Shown in pieces: positions 31,384 to 38,800 of a stretch of DNA of 64,000 nt. Under the pieces are notes generated by a model. The model was not told the origin of the DNA, made no database searches, and worked only from the letters and a program-made list of their open reading frames with translations. Location of the stretch: contig JACKAX010000002.1 of the NCBI GenBank assembly GCA_020634875.1, positions 1 through 64,000 on the forward strand, read 5' to 3'. This DNA comes from Anaerolineales bacterium (lineage in GTDB: Bacteria; Chloroflexota; Anaerolineae; Anaerolineales; JABWBV01). Both the position numbers and the translations under genes were made by a program. Within the stretch, counting starts at the first letter, position 1. Every line of letters begins with the position of its first letter.

Positions 31384-32880
31384 CTATCTGTGTCCCATTG
31401 GTATGCGAGAATGCCAATTCGTCGCCCCCTGATACGCGTCCGCCGCGCGGAACAGCACCTCTTCCCGGAAGTGCGGCCCCATCAACTGCATCCCGATGGG
31501 CAGCCCGTCCCCATCGAATCCCACCGGGAAACTGATCCCCGGCACACCCGCCAGGTTCGCAGGCAGGGTGAACACGTCTTCCAGGTACATCGCCAGCGGA
31601 TCGTTGGAATGCACCCCGATCTTAAACGCTGTTGTCGGTGCGACAGGCGCGGCGATCACATCCACTTGCTCGAACGCGGTTTCAAAATCCCGTTTGATCA
31701 ACGTGCGGACTTTCTGCGCCTGTCCATAGTACGCGTCGTAATACCCAGCCGAAAGCGCATACGTCCCCAACATGATCCGCCGTTTGACTTCCGCCCCAAA
31801 CCGTTCGCCCCGCGTATTGAAGAACACATCCCACATCGTTTCCCCCGCCTCGCGCGGGCCGTACCGCACCCCGTCAAACCGCGCCAGGTTGGCGGACGCC
31901 TCTGCTGGGGCGATCAAGTAATAGACCGGGAGCGCGTATTCCGTATGTGGGAGGGAGATTTCGCGGATTTCCGCGCCGAGCGCTTCGAGTTGAGCGATAG
32001 CCGCGCGGACGGCAGTTTCGACGGCGGGTTGAATGCCGGAGATGAAGTATTCGCGGGGAACGCCGACGCGGAGTCGAGACAAACCCGCATCCTTCGACTT
32101 CGCAAAGCCTCCGCTCAGGATGCTACCGTCAGTTGGTAAATCCATACTGGTTGCATCCAACGGATCGTGTCCGGCGATGGTGTTGAGGAGGAGGGCGGCG
32201 TCCGCGGCGGAGTTCCCAAATGCACCGACGCAGTCCAACGACGAACCGTAGGCGACCAACCCGTAACGCGACACACGCCCATACGTGGGCTTGATCCCTG
32301 TCACCCCACAAAACGACGCGGGTTGGCGGATGCTCCCGCCGGTATCTGACCCCAGCGCGCCGGGAACCAAATGGGCCGCCACGGCCGCGGCACTTCCCCC
32401 GCTCGAGCCGCCCGGCACGCGGGACGTATCCCACGGATTGTGCGAGGTGCCATACGCCGAGTTTTCCGTGGACGATCCCATCGCGAACTCGTCCGTGTTC
32501 GTCTTGCCAACAATGACCACGCCTGCGGCGCGTAACCGGGCCACGGGGGTGGCGTCGAACGGGGGCACGAACCCTTCGAGGATTTTAGATCCGCTCGTGC
32601 AGGGCATCCCCGCGACGGAGATCACGTCTTTGACGGCGAGGGGAATCCCGGTCATGGGGTGGGCGGGTGCGCCACTTTTTTGGGCGATGGCGAGGGTTTG
32701 GTCCGCGGCGTCCGCCTGGGCAAGGGCACTTTCGGGAGCGAGGTGGAGGAAGGTGTGGAGATCAGGATCGAGGGTGTCAATCCGCGCGAGGCAGGCTTGC
32801 GTCAGTTCGCGGGAGGAGAGTTCGCCAGAGTGGAGGAGGGCGGAGGCTTGGGTGAGAGTCAGGGTGGTGAGGTCGGGCAT
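31384..32880 (-). CDS. gatA: Glutamyl-tRNA(Gln)/aspartyl-tRNA(Asn) amidotransferase subunit A
   Basis: 498-residue amidase-signature protein that releases ammonia from glutamine for transamidation of mischarged tRNA in the GatCAB complex. The catalytic Lys is in LAVKDVISVAG, the Gly/Ser-rich stretch PGGSSGGSAAAVAA follows, and the cis-Ser and nucleophilic Ser are in GSDTGGSIRQPASFCG. GISFPVGFDGDGLPIGMQL near the C-terminus is standard. Residues around 250 (ILSGGFAKSKDAG) are not family sequence: they are encoded by a palindromic repeat at 32087-32123. gatC lies just upstream; gatB is not in the window. Confidence 0.95.
   Translation of the reverse strand: MPDLTTLTLTQASALLHSGELSSRELTQACLARIDTLDPDLHTFLHLAPESALAQADAADQTLAIAQKSGAPAHPMTGIPLAVKDVISVAGMPCTSGSKILEGFVPPFDATPVARLRAAGVVIVGKTNTDEFAMGSSTENSAYGTSHNPWDTSRVPGGSSGGSAAAVAAHLVPGALGSDTGGSIRQPASFCGVTGIKPTYGRVSRYGLVAYGSSLDCVGAFGNSAADAALLLNTIAGHDPLDATSMDLPTDGSILSGGFAKSKDAGLSRLRVGVPREYFISGIQPAVETAVRAAIAQLEALGAEIREISLPHTEYALPVYYLIAPAEASANLARFDGVRYGPREAGETMWDVFFNTRGERFGAEVKRRIMLGTYALSAGYYDAYYGQAQKVRTLIKRDFETAFEQVDVIAAPVAPTTAFKIGVHSNDPLAMYLEDVFTLPANLAGVPGISFPVGFDGDGLPIGMQLMGPHFREEVLFRAADAYQGATNWHSRIPMGHR
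32087..32123. repeat. Palindromic repeat inserted in frame in gatA
   Basis: GCATCCTTCGACTTCGC at the left end and CCGCTCAGGATGC at the right end, 37 bases, match the ends of the element at 13652-13721. Inside gatA it adds about six residues to the loop before the LRVGVPREYF strand, relative to usual GatA sequences. Confidence 0.75.
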
Positions 32881-32953
32881 AGGGGAGAGGGTATCAAGTA
32901 CATAAAGTACACAAGTAGACAGGCTTTGACACTATGTTTACCTGTGTACCTGT

Positions 32954-33259
32954 TTACTCAAGCACTGGTGGAACCTTGAACTGGTCGTCTTTGGCGAGGG
33001 GTGCGGTTTTCATCAGGGTTTCAGCACCAAGGCCGGGGCGGGAGATGTCGTCGCGGAGAACGGAGCGAGTAGCGGCGGAACTGACGGTTCCGAGCACACT
33101 AGAGGTTGGCGGGATGCCTTCGGTGTCCAGTTTTTGGAGTTGGGCGACGTGGTCGAGGATGGCGGAGAGTTGTTCGCGGTAGGTTTCGAGTTCTTCGTCC
33201 GTCAGTTTGAGACGGGCGAGGTGAGCGATGTGGGTGACTTCTTGGAGAGTGAGGAACAT
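32954..33259 (-). CDS. gatC: Glutamyl-tRNA(Gln)/aspartyl-tRNA(Asn) amidotransferase subunit C
   Basis: 101 residues, normal GatC length. LTLQEVTHIAHLARLKLTDE, the helix YREQLSAILDHVAQLQKLDT and the C-terminal VLRDDISRP (usual LRED-x-R-P) are diagnostic. GatC is the clamp that holds GatA and GatB together. It precedes gatA in the same direction; the 73-base gap holds an imperfect hairpin (GTACACAAGTAGACAGG near 32907 and CCTGTGTACCTG at 32941). No clear Shine-Dalgarno before ATG 33259. Confidence 0.93.
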   Translation of the reverse strand: MFLTLQEVTHIAHLARLKLTDEELETYREQLSAILDHVAQLQKLDTEGIPPTSSVLGTVSSAATRSVLRDDISRPGLGAETLMKTAPLAKDDQFKVPPVLE

Positions 33260-33326
33260 TTGACGTGATGAGTAACAAATAATCAGTGGTAATTAATAGG
33301 ACTTAATTAATATACACTTGAGCCGC

Positions 33327-33424
33327 CAAATTTCGGAAGTCTTTGGGAGATCGTTGAGGCACGAATCCGTTTGGACATGGGGAAATCAACGGGTGGAGAG
33401 GTATTTGGAGATTTCCGAAATTTG
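33327..33424. repeat. MITE-like repeat, CAAACTTCGGAAGTCT family, copy 3
   Basis: CAAATTTCGGAAGTCT (33327-33342) and AGATTTCCGAAATTTG (33409-33424). Both arms carry compensating C-to-T/G-to-A changes relative to the other copies, so pairing is kept. Length 98 bp. Confidence 0.9.
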
Positions 33425-33447
33425 GTTTTTGCCTAAGTCCTGATTAA

Positions 33448-33480
33448 ATAAAAAGGGGCTGGTTTTGGGAAACCAGCCCC
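33448..33480 (-). terminator. Intrinsic terminator for the HlyD-type gene
   Basis: On the minus strand GGGGCTGGTTT and AAACCAGCCCC (33480-33455) form a perfect 11-bp stem with a 4-base loop, followed by TTTTTA. It lies 68 bases after the stop at 33548. Confidence 0.85.
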
Positions 33481-33547
33481 AAGTATAAAGCATCAAGGCT
33501 TTTGCGTTAAGCGTTCAAAATGGAGAATTTGTTGTGCCCAACTTTGT

Positions 33548-34813
33548 CTATTCATCAAACGTCACAACCACGGTCATGCCCCAGCGCAGGCGAGGGTCTA
33601 CTTCGTCGAGGAGGATGCTGGCGGTGTAGGTGATGTCGCCGCGCTTTTCTTCAAACAGGTCGGAGATGGAGTCGACGGTGCCAATCAGGGTAAGGTTAGG
33701 GAGGGCGTCAGGGACGATGCGAACGGTTTGGCCGGTGGTGACTTTGACGACTTCGATTTCAGTCAGGTTGTCGGTGTCTACGTACCAAGCGGAGAAATCA
33801 GCGACCTGGATGACGGGGGTGCCTGGGGTGATTTGCTGGCCTTCGATCAGGTCGAGGGTGACGATGGTGCCGTCAATGGTGGCGACGAGATCGAGGTTGT
33901 CGAGGTTGGCTTGGGCGGCGGTGAGGTTGGCCTGGGCGGTTAGGATGCGCTGTTCGGCGGTGGTGATGCGCTCTTGGGCGGTGGAAATGCGGGCTTCGGC
34001 AAGGGCAATTTCATCGGGGTCGGGGCCGGTGATGAGTTGGTCGTAATTGGCTTGCGCTTGTTCGAGTTGGGCGTTGGCGATGGCGAGTTCGGCTTCGGCC
34101 TGGGAAAGGTCAAAATCGTTGGTGGTGCCGGTGAGGGCGTTGTAATTGCGGACCGCGGCATCGTAGGCCTTTTGGGCTTCGGCGAGTTTGGCTTGCAGGT
34201 TGGCGCGGACGAGGTTTTCCGCAGGCTTGTCTTCGTAAGGAGCGAAATCTTCTTGGGCTTTATCGAGGGCATCTTTGGCAAGCACCATTTGAGTGTAGGC
34301 GAGATCGATATCGGTTTGATCAGCTGTAGTGGTCAGGTAGCCGAGGTTTCGCTGGGCGTTATACTGGCGTTGGCGGGCGTCTTTGAGGGCTTCCTGGGCG
34401 AGGGTCGCTTGATCGGGCCAGGTGTCGTGAATGGTTTGGAGGACTTGTTGGGCGGCGAGGAGGTCGGCTTCGGCGGAGATTTTTTCCAGGGTGGCAGAGG
34501 AAAGTTCGAGTTCAGCCCTGGAAACGGCGGCTTCGTATTGTTCCCGATCCCCCAGGCGAGCGAGGACATCTCCAGCTTTGACGGTGTCACCTTCTTTGAC
34601 AAGGATTTCCGTCACCTGCCCGGCGGCGACAAAGGATAGCTGAACGGTGTCCCGCGGAACGAGGCGGCCTTCGGCAACCACGCCCAGGGTGCTGATCACG
34701 TTGGGGGCGGTTCCGGCGTCGGTGGCCGCGGAGGTCGCGGCGGATTGTGCACAGGCGGTTAAGGTCAAGGTCAAGGTCAGTAAAGCGGTCAAAAGCAGGA
34801 TGTATTTTTTCAT
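33548..34813 (-). CDS. HlyD/RND-type efflux adaptor lipoprotein
   Basis: 421 residues. Signal peptide MKKYILLLTALLTLTLTL with lipobox LTAC. Lipoyl-like half-motif LVPRDTVQLSFVAAGQVTEI at 50-70 and VKEGDTVKAGDVLARL; a long coiled-coil hairpin (about 105-300, rich in AEAQ, e.g. ARISTAQERITTAEQRILTA); then the second lipoyl half ATIDGTIVTLDLIEGQQITP and a barrel ending LRWGMTVVVTF. Such adaptors bridge an ABC or RND exporter to the envelope, but neither partner is adjacent. It has its own promoter with a palindromic operator and its own terminator, so it is a single-gene unit. Confidence 0.88.
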   Translation of the reverse strand: MKKYILLLTALLTLTLTLTACAQSAATSAATDAGTAPNVISTLGVVAEGRLVPRDTVQLSFVAAGQVTEILVKEGDTVKAGDVLARLGDREQYEAAVSRAELELSSATLEKISAEADLLAAQQVLQTIHDTWPDQATLAQEALKDARQRQYNAQRNLGYLTTTADQTDIDLAYTQMVLAKDALDKAQEDFAPYEDKPAENLVRANLQAKLAEAQKAYDAAVRNYNALTGTTNDFDLSQAEAELAIANAQLEQAQANYDQLITGPDPDEIALAEARISTAQERITTAEQRILTAQANLTAAQANLDNLDLVATIDGTIVTLDLIEGQQITPGTPVIQVADFSAWYVDTDNLTEIEVVKVTTGQTVRIVPDALPNLTLIGTVDSISDLFEEKRGDITYTASILLDEVDPRLRWGMTVVVTFDE

Positions 34814-34854
34814 CAGGAAGTCTCCATGAGTTGTATAGTTTTTGTATGGTTTTT

Positions 34855-34873
34855 ATTATACATTATGTATAAT
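34855..34873. promoter_or_regulatory. Palindromic operator overlapping the -10 box
   Basis: ATTATACATTATGTATAAT is a perfect 9-bp palindrome about one central base. It covers the -10 hexamer and most of the spacer, the usual place for a dimeric repressor (TetR, PadR or MarR type). No such regulator gene is adjacent. Confidence 0.65.
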
Positions 34874-34882
34874 GTTTGTCAA
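34855..34882 (-). promoter_or_regulatory. Near-consensus sigma70 promoter of the HlyD-type gene
   Basis: On the minus strand TTGACA (34882-34877), a 16-base spacer and TATAAT (34860-34855): both hexamers match consensus exactly. Start of transcription near 34848, giving a leader of about 35 nt. Confidence 0.8.
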
Positions 34883-34906
34883 TGTTTCTCGGCGGGATTC
34901 CAAAAG

Positions 34907-34939
34907 AAAAACGTGTGGTTTATACGCCACACGTTTTTC
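34907..34939. terminator. Bidirectional terminator after the MFS gene
   Basis: AAAACGTGTGG (from 34908) and CCACACGTTTTT (34927-34938) with loop TTTATACG; A- and T-runs flank the stem, so it can work on both strands. It ends transcription of the 34964 MFS gene just before the HlyD promoter. Confidence 0.8.
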
Positions 34940-34963
34940 ATCGCTTTCACATTTTGCACGGAT

Positions 34964-36154
34964 TTATTTTGTCGTCTGTTTTTTCCCCACAAGAAAGATC
35001 AGGGAAAACACTGCAAAGGCAAAGAGAACATCTACTATAATCGCTTGAATCACAAACTGCGGGCCGATGATTTCAAATGCCTGCCCGATAAACCAGGGCA
35101 GGAACATACTCCCCGCCGTCGCGCCCAGGAAAAAATAGCTCGTCACACGACCAGTGATTACCATCCGATTCCCGGCGAAGGTTAACATGGTGGGGAAAAC
35201 CGGGGCAATCGAAAAGCCAAAACCAAAGGCCGCAAGCCATAGCAGGGTGAGATTTTGCGGTTGGAAAAAGATCAAACTCAGGCTAACCACCGCGCCGATA
35301 AAGTTCATCAACAAGATTCGGCTAGGACGGACGTGTGCTCCCACCGGAATAGACATCAACCGAGACAGCGTAAAAGCGCCCCAAAACACAGAGGTCAGAT
35401 AAGCCGCATTCACATCGGAGATGCCGCGGGCGACCCCATAGGTATAAATCCAACTGGCAAAACTCACTTCCGAACCTACGTATAACGCCATAAAGAGGAC
35501 AATCAACCATACCAGGCCGGAGACTGTGCGCGGGACGGTCTTGTCTTCGTGTGGGACAACCGGAGCAGGCGGGCTGGGCAGGCGAAGAAACCACACCCCC
35601 ATCGGCAACACAAATAAGGCAAACAACCAGTAAGCGCCACGAATCCCGCCATTTAAGACCAGCATTTGAGCGACCAAGACTGGCGAGAGAAACGCGCCCA
35701 TCCCAAAGAAGAAATGTAAACCGTTCATAAACGGCCCCACTTTTTTCCCATGTAACCAGACGATCAACGTATTTCCGCCTACATCGAGCAGACCTTCGCC
35801 TAGCCCTACAATTAACAGGACAAAGGCCAAAATCCAGAGTAGCGGGATCAGGGGAACAAGACTCAATGCAAACGCAACAAGGATCAAGGCCACACCCATC
35901 AAGGGATGCCCTTTCATCCGATCATATAAACGACCACTAAGAAATGATCCCATTAAGTACCCAAGCGAGCGAGTGGTGAATAACAAGCTGATCTGACTCA
36001 GAGAAGCCCCTGTCTGGGCGGCAAGGCCTGGCAATGTGGGACCAAGCGAGGCAGTGACAATACCAAGAATAATAAAAGCACTAAAGTAGGCAACCGTGAT
36101 AGTCATAATTGAAGAAATTGTCTTGCGGATAAAGGAAGAAGAGGATAAAGACAT
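34964..36154 (-). CDS. MFS transporter
   Basis: 396 residues with about 12 membrane segments; the first, TITVAYFSAFIILGIVTASL, begins near residue 18. The loop 2-3 motif GSFLSGRLYDRMKGHPLMG matches the MFS signature GxLaDrxGrr. GLGEGLLDVGGNTLIVWLHG and FMNGLHFFFGMGAFLSPVLV recall the FucP/glucose-transporter-like MFS branch that keeps the pattern Nxx-LHFxFGxGaxxxP. That suggests sugar or a small organic solute, but direction and substrate cannot be read. Divergent from the RIO kinase gene across a 448-base region. Confidence 0.85.
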   Translation of the reverse strand: MSLSSSSFIRKTISSIMTITVAYFSAFIILGIVTASLGPTLPGLAAQTGASLSQISLLFTTRSLGYLMGSFLSGRLYDRMKGHPLMGVALILVAFALSLVPLIPLLWILAFVLLIVGLGEGLLDVGGNTLIVWLHGKKVGPFMNGLHFFFGMGAFLSPVLVAQMLVLNGGIRGAYWLFALFVLPMGVWFLRLPSPPAPVVPHEDKTVPRTVSGLVWLIVLFMALYVGSEVSFASWIYTYGVARGISDVNAAYLTSVFWGAFTLSRLMSIPVGAHVRPSRILLMNFIGAVVSLSLIFFQPQNLTLLWLAAFGFGFSIAPVFPTMLTFAGNRMVITGRVTSYFFLGATAGSMFLPWFIGQAFEIIGPQFVIQAIIVDVLFAFAVFSLIFLVGKKQTTK

Positions 36155-36239
36155 TCAAAAATATTAATCAATCCCCCTCGTTTGAATCGATCAATAACGT
36201 ATAGATTTCGGTTTTTTAAAATCACAAACGGCCCACCTC

Positions 36240-36268
36240 TTGACCGTTAAAAAATCTATTGGTAAACT
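36240..36268 (+). promoter_or_regulatory. Candidate promoter of the RIO-kinase transcript
   Basis: TTGACC (36240-36245), 17-base spacer, TAAACT (36263-36268). Transcription would begin near 36275, leaving a leader of about 330 nt. Moderate match only. Confidence 0.4.
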
Positions 36269-36332
36269 CACATTCGGTTATCAATATATATCTTGAAACC
36301 ATATCTTATTTCAAAGGAGGCCGTGCCTGATT

Positions 36333-36389
36333 ATGCAAAAAGTGAATGTTTTTTCCGTATCTGTATATTTGCGCGCGCCTCTGGCATGA
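36333..36389 (+). CDS. Possible leader peptide of 18 residues
   Basis: ATG 36333 to TGA 36389 encodes MQKVNVFSVSVYLRAPLA. A strong Shine-Dalgarno, AAAGGAGG (36313-36320), lies 12 bases upstream, a little far; an alternative GTG at 36323 is too close. The only other explanation I see for so good a ribosome site here is chance. It lies before two terminator hairpins, as leader peptides do. Confidence 0.3.
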   Translation: MQKVNVFSVSVYLRAPLA

Positions 36390-36423
36390 AGAACTTCTGA
36401 CGTAACGATTTCTCGTCTGATCC

Positions 36424-36460
36424 GGTCACAGGTGCGTTTGCCCTGTGGCCTTTTGTTTTT
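36424..36460 (+). terminator. Intrinsic terminator 1 in the RIO-kinase leader
   Basis: GGTCACAGG (36424-36432) pairs with CCTGTGGCC (36442-36450, one G-U), followed by TTTTGTTTTT. No rightward gene lies upstream. Confidence 0.7.
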
Positions 36461-36495
36461 AAAACGCAAGAATCGCGTAAGTGATTCATTTCACA

Positions 36496-36528
36496 GACCA
36501 CAGGAATTTTTCTTGTGGTCTTTTTTTT
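36496..36528 (+). terminator. Intrinsic terminator 2 in the RIO-kinase leader
   Basis: GACCACAGGAA (36496-36506) pairs with TTCTTGTGGTC (36510-36520, one G-U), followed by eight T. It ends 74 bases before the ATG of the RIO-type kinase. Confidence 0.75.
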
Positions 36529-36602
36529 ATTTCCGTATTGCTTATTTCGTAGCCAATCATTTACGAACACGCAATACGCTCTACACTCTACGGAACAACC
36601 TC

Positions 36603-37640
36603 ATGCCTTCCAATTACGATCAGTTCGATCTGCTCGATGAACTCAACGAGATCAAAGGTCTCAAACCCCGTGTCAAAAACGCCCCTCAAAAGCGGCAACG
36701 TGACCGCCGCAAAGACAAATACAACTTAATATCCGAACCCGAAGTCGCCCAAGCCATCTCCACCCAGCGCGACGACATTCACACGCTCGACTTCACCTAT
36801 CAGGCCTCCAAAACCGAGCGCGTCTGGCTCATGGACTCCCTCAGCCGGTTCTATGACGAACGCTGGTTTGAAGATGTGCTTCAAATCGTCAAAGGCGGCA
36901 AAGAAGCCTCCGTCTACCAGTGCAAAGGCAATGCCACCACCGGCGCGGACTTTGTCGCCGCCAAGGTGTACCGTCCGCGCATGTTCCGCGCCCTCCGCAA
37001 CGATAGCATGTACAAAGAAGGGCGCGGCCTGCTGGATGAAGACGGGCTGCTCGTCAAAGATCATGGCAAGCTGAAAGCCGTCCACAAAGGGTCGGCGTTC
37101 GGCAAAGAAGTGACTCACACCTCCTGGATCGAGCACGAAGTCAAAACCATGCAAGCCCTGTATGAAGCCGGGTTGGACGTACCGAAGTTTTACGCCAGCG
37201 ACAACAACGCCATTCTCATGGCCTACATTGGCGATGCCGATGCCGCCGCACCCACGCTCATTGATGTTGACCTCGACTCTACCGAAGCCCGCCCCCTGTT
37301 CCAGCGCGTCCTGCACAACCTCGAAGAGATGCTCCGGCTCGGCCTTGTCCACGGTGACCTGTCCGCTTACAACATCCTCTACTGGGATGGTGACATCACC
37401 CTCATTGACTTCCCCCAGGCGATCAACCCCCACCACAACCGCAACGCCTACGCCATCTTTGAGCGCGATGTGACCCGTGTGTGTGACTACTTCATGCGCT
37501 ACGGCGTCAAAACCGACCCCAAACGCCTCACCACCAAACTCTGGGCGCAACGCTACCCCCTCACTCCCGACTTCGACCTCGCCGTACTCGACCCGGATGA
37601 CGAGGAAGATATGGCCTTCTGGGAATCACACTCAAAATAA
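36603..37640 (+). CDS. RIO1-type atypical protein kinase
   Basis: 345 residues from ATG 36603 (MPSNYDQFDLLDEL); the frame stays open further upstream but that runs through the leader hairpins. Basic N-terminus (KNAPQKRQRDRRKDKY), then the RIO domain (about 100-320): phosphate loop VKGGKEASVYQC, ATP Lys in VAAKVYRPRMFRAL, the insert KGSAFGKEVTHTSWIEHEV, catalytic loop LVHGDLSAYNILY and metal Asp in TLIDFPQAINP. RIO kinases act in ribosome maturation in archaea and eukaryotes; the bacterial role is unknown. Start of a rightward run of modifying enzymes. Confidence 0.9.
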   Translation: MPSNYDQFDLLDELNEIKGLKPRVKNAPQKRQRDRRKDKYNLISEPEVAQAISTQRDDIHTLDFTYQASKTERVWLMDSLSRFYDERWFEDVLQIVKGGKEASVYQCKGNATTGADFVAAKVYRPRMFRALRNDSMYKEGRGLLDEDGLLVKDHGKLKAVHKGSAFGKEVTHTSWIEHEVKTMQALYEAGLDVPKFYASDNNAILMAYIGDADAAAPTLIDVDLDSTEARPLFQRVLHNLEEMLRLGLVHGDLSAYNILYWDGDITLIDFPQAINPHHNRNAYAIFERDVTRVCDYFMRYGVKTDPKRLTTKLWAQRYPLTPDFDLAVLDPDDEEDMAFWESHSK

Positions 37641-37644
37641 TTAC

Positions 37645-37706
37645 TGCCACGAATTACACGGGTTTCACGAAAAACGAAATTTGTCTAATTCGTGTAACTC
37701 GTGGCA
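37645..37706. repeat. Palindromic repeat, TGCCACGAATTACACG family
   Basis: TGCCACGAATTACACG (37645-37660) and CGTGTAACTCGTGGCA (37691-37706), 15 of 16 positions paired. A common dispersed palindrome; it fills the gap between the kinase and the first acetyltransferase. Confidence 0.8.
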
Positions 37707-37727
37707 AAAATGCTCAAAAACCTCCTG

Positions 37728-38297
37728 ATGACAAGAAGAATCCCCCCACTCGAAACCTCCCGCCTCCTCATCCGCGAACTCACGATGGATGACCTCGAAA
37801 ACATCCACCGCATCCTCAACGCCGCCTTTGATAACGATGAACCGTTGGAAGGGTACGGACGCTGGCTCCAGTGGACGGTGCTTGGCTACCGGATGTTTGA
37901 AGTTTTGGAACAACCCCACTACGGCGAACGCGGCATTGTGCTGAAAGAAACCGGCGAACTGATTGGTGCCGTCGGGATTGTTCCTTACCTGGGCAACTTC
38001 AACCGCGTCGCCGCGTTCAATCGCCCGCCGGACGCCCTCGCCACTGCCGAAATTGGTCTCTTCTGGGCGATTGATCCCGCCCACCAACGGAACAGCTACG
38101 CGCCTGAAGCAGCCCACGCGGTCATTAACCACCTTTTCACCCACGAAAAACTCGGACGCATCATCGCCACCACCGGCTACGACAACCTCCCATCCCAATC
38201 CGTCATGCGAAAACTCGGGATGACTGTCGAACGGATCGAGCCTCCGCAAATCCCTGATTTATTTGTGATCGGCATCTTAGAGAACCCCAACCAATGA
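37728..38297 (+). CDS. GNAT acetyltransferase, RimJ/RimL-like
   Basis: 189 residues from ATG 37728 (MTRRIPPLETSRLLIREL); ATG 37710 would add six residues and lies just after the repeat. LETSRLLIRELTMDDLENIH is the standard N-terminus of the RimJ/RimL branch; GIVLKETGELIGAVGIVPYL and EIGLFWAIDPAHQRNSYAPE give beta strands 3-4 and the acetyl-CoA pyrophosphate loop (QRNSYA in place of Q/RxxGxG/A). Substrate could be a protein N-terminus or a small amine. The stop overlaps the next start by 4 bases (ATGA). Confidence 0.88.
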   Translation: MTRRIPPLETSRLLIRELTMDDLENIHRILNAAFDNDEPLEGYGRWLQWTVLGYRMFEVLEQPHYGERGIVLKETGELIGAVGIVPYLGNFNRVAAFNRPPDALATAEIGLFWAIDPAHQRNSYAPEAAHAVINHLFTHEKLGRIIATTGYDNLPSQSVMRKLGMTVERIEPPQIPDLFVIGILENPNQ

Positions 38298-38800
38298 CCC
38301 GCCACCTGTATCACCTCACCCTAACCGAATACACCCCCTCGCCTTCTCCCCTTTTCCCATCTTCGCCCTACCGCCTCCGCACCCCCACCCCCACCGACCT
38401 CCCCGCGCTCGCCGCCCTCATGATCGTCTCCTACACCGGCACGATTGACTACGACGGCGAAACGCTGGAAGACGCCACCAACGAAGTCCAATCCTATTTC
38501 AACGGTGCATCGGGCGAAACCCTACTGGATAGTTCCTGGCTCTGTTTCGATTGCGAAGCGCTGGCGTCGGCGATCCTGATCAGTTTATGGGAAGGGCAAC
38601 CACTTGTGGCTTATGTCATGACTGCCACCGCGTACAAAGGGCAGGGGTTGGGGCGCGCTTTACTGGAACGCTCTTTGACGCATCTGAAAAACCAGGGCAA
38701 AACGGAAGTTCGCGCGGTGATTACAGAAGGAAACCTCCCCTCTAAAACCATCTTCAAGGCAATGGGCTTTCAGCTAATTCCCCCCCACATCACCCCATGA
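38294..38800 (+). CDS. GNAT acetyltransferase
   Basis: 168 residues. YRLRTPTPTDLPALAALMIV begins the GNAT fold; LVAYVMTATAYKGQGLGRAL carries the acetyl-CoA loop YKGQGLGRALL (near residues 114-124), followed by EVRAVITEGNLPSKTIFKAM GF-type helix and strand. Coupled at both ends by ATGA overlaps to the preceding acetyltransferase and the following Nudix-like/APH gene, so the three are made from one message. Substrate unknown. Confidence 0.88.
   Translation: MTRHLYHLTLTEYTPSPSPLFPSSPYRLRTPTPTDLPALAALMIVSYTGTIDYDGETLEDATNEVQSYFNGASGETLLDSSWLCFDCEALASAILISLWEGQPLVAYVMTATAYKGQGLGRALLERSLTHLKNQGKTEVRAVITEGNLPSKTIFKAMGFQLIPPHITP

Noticed and set aside
36432..36602. N-terminal extension of the RIO kinase
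   Set aside because: The extension is encoded by the two terminator hairpins and has no similarity to RIO kinases; ATG 36603 is the better start.
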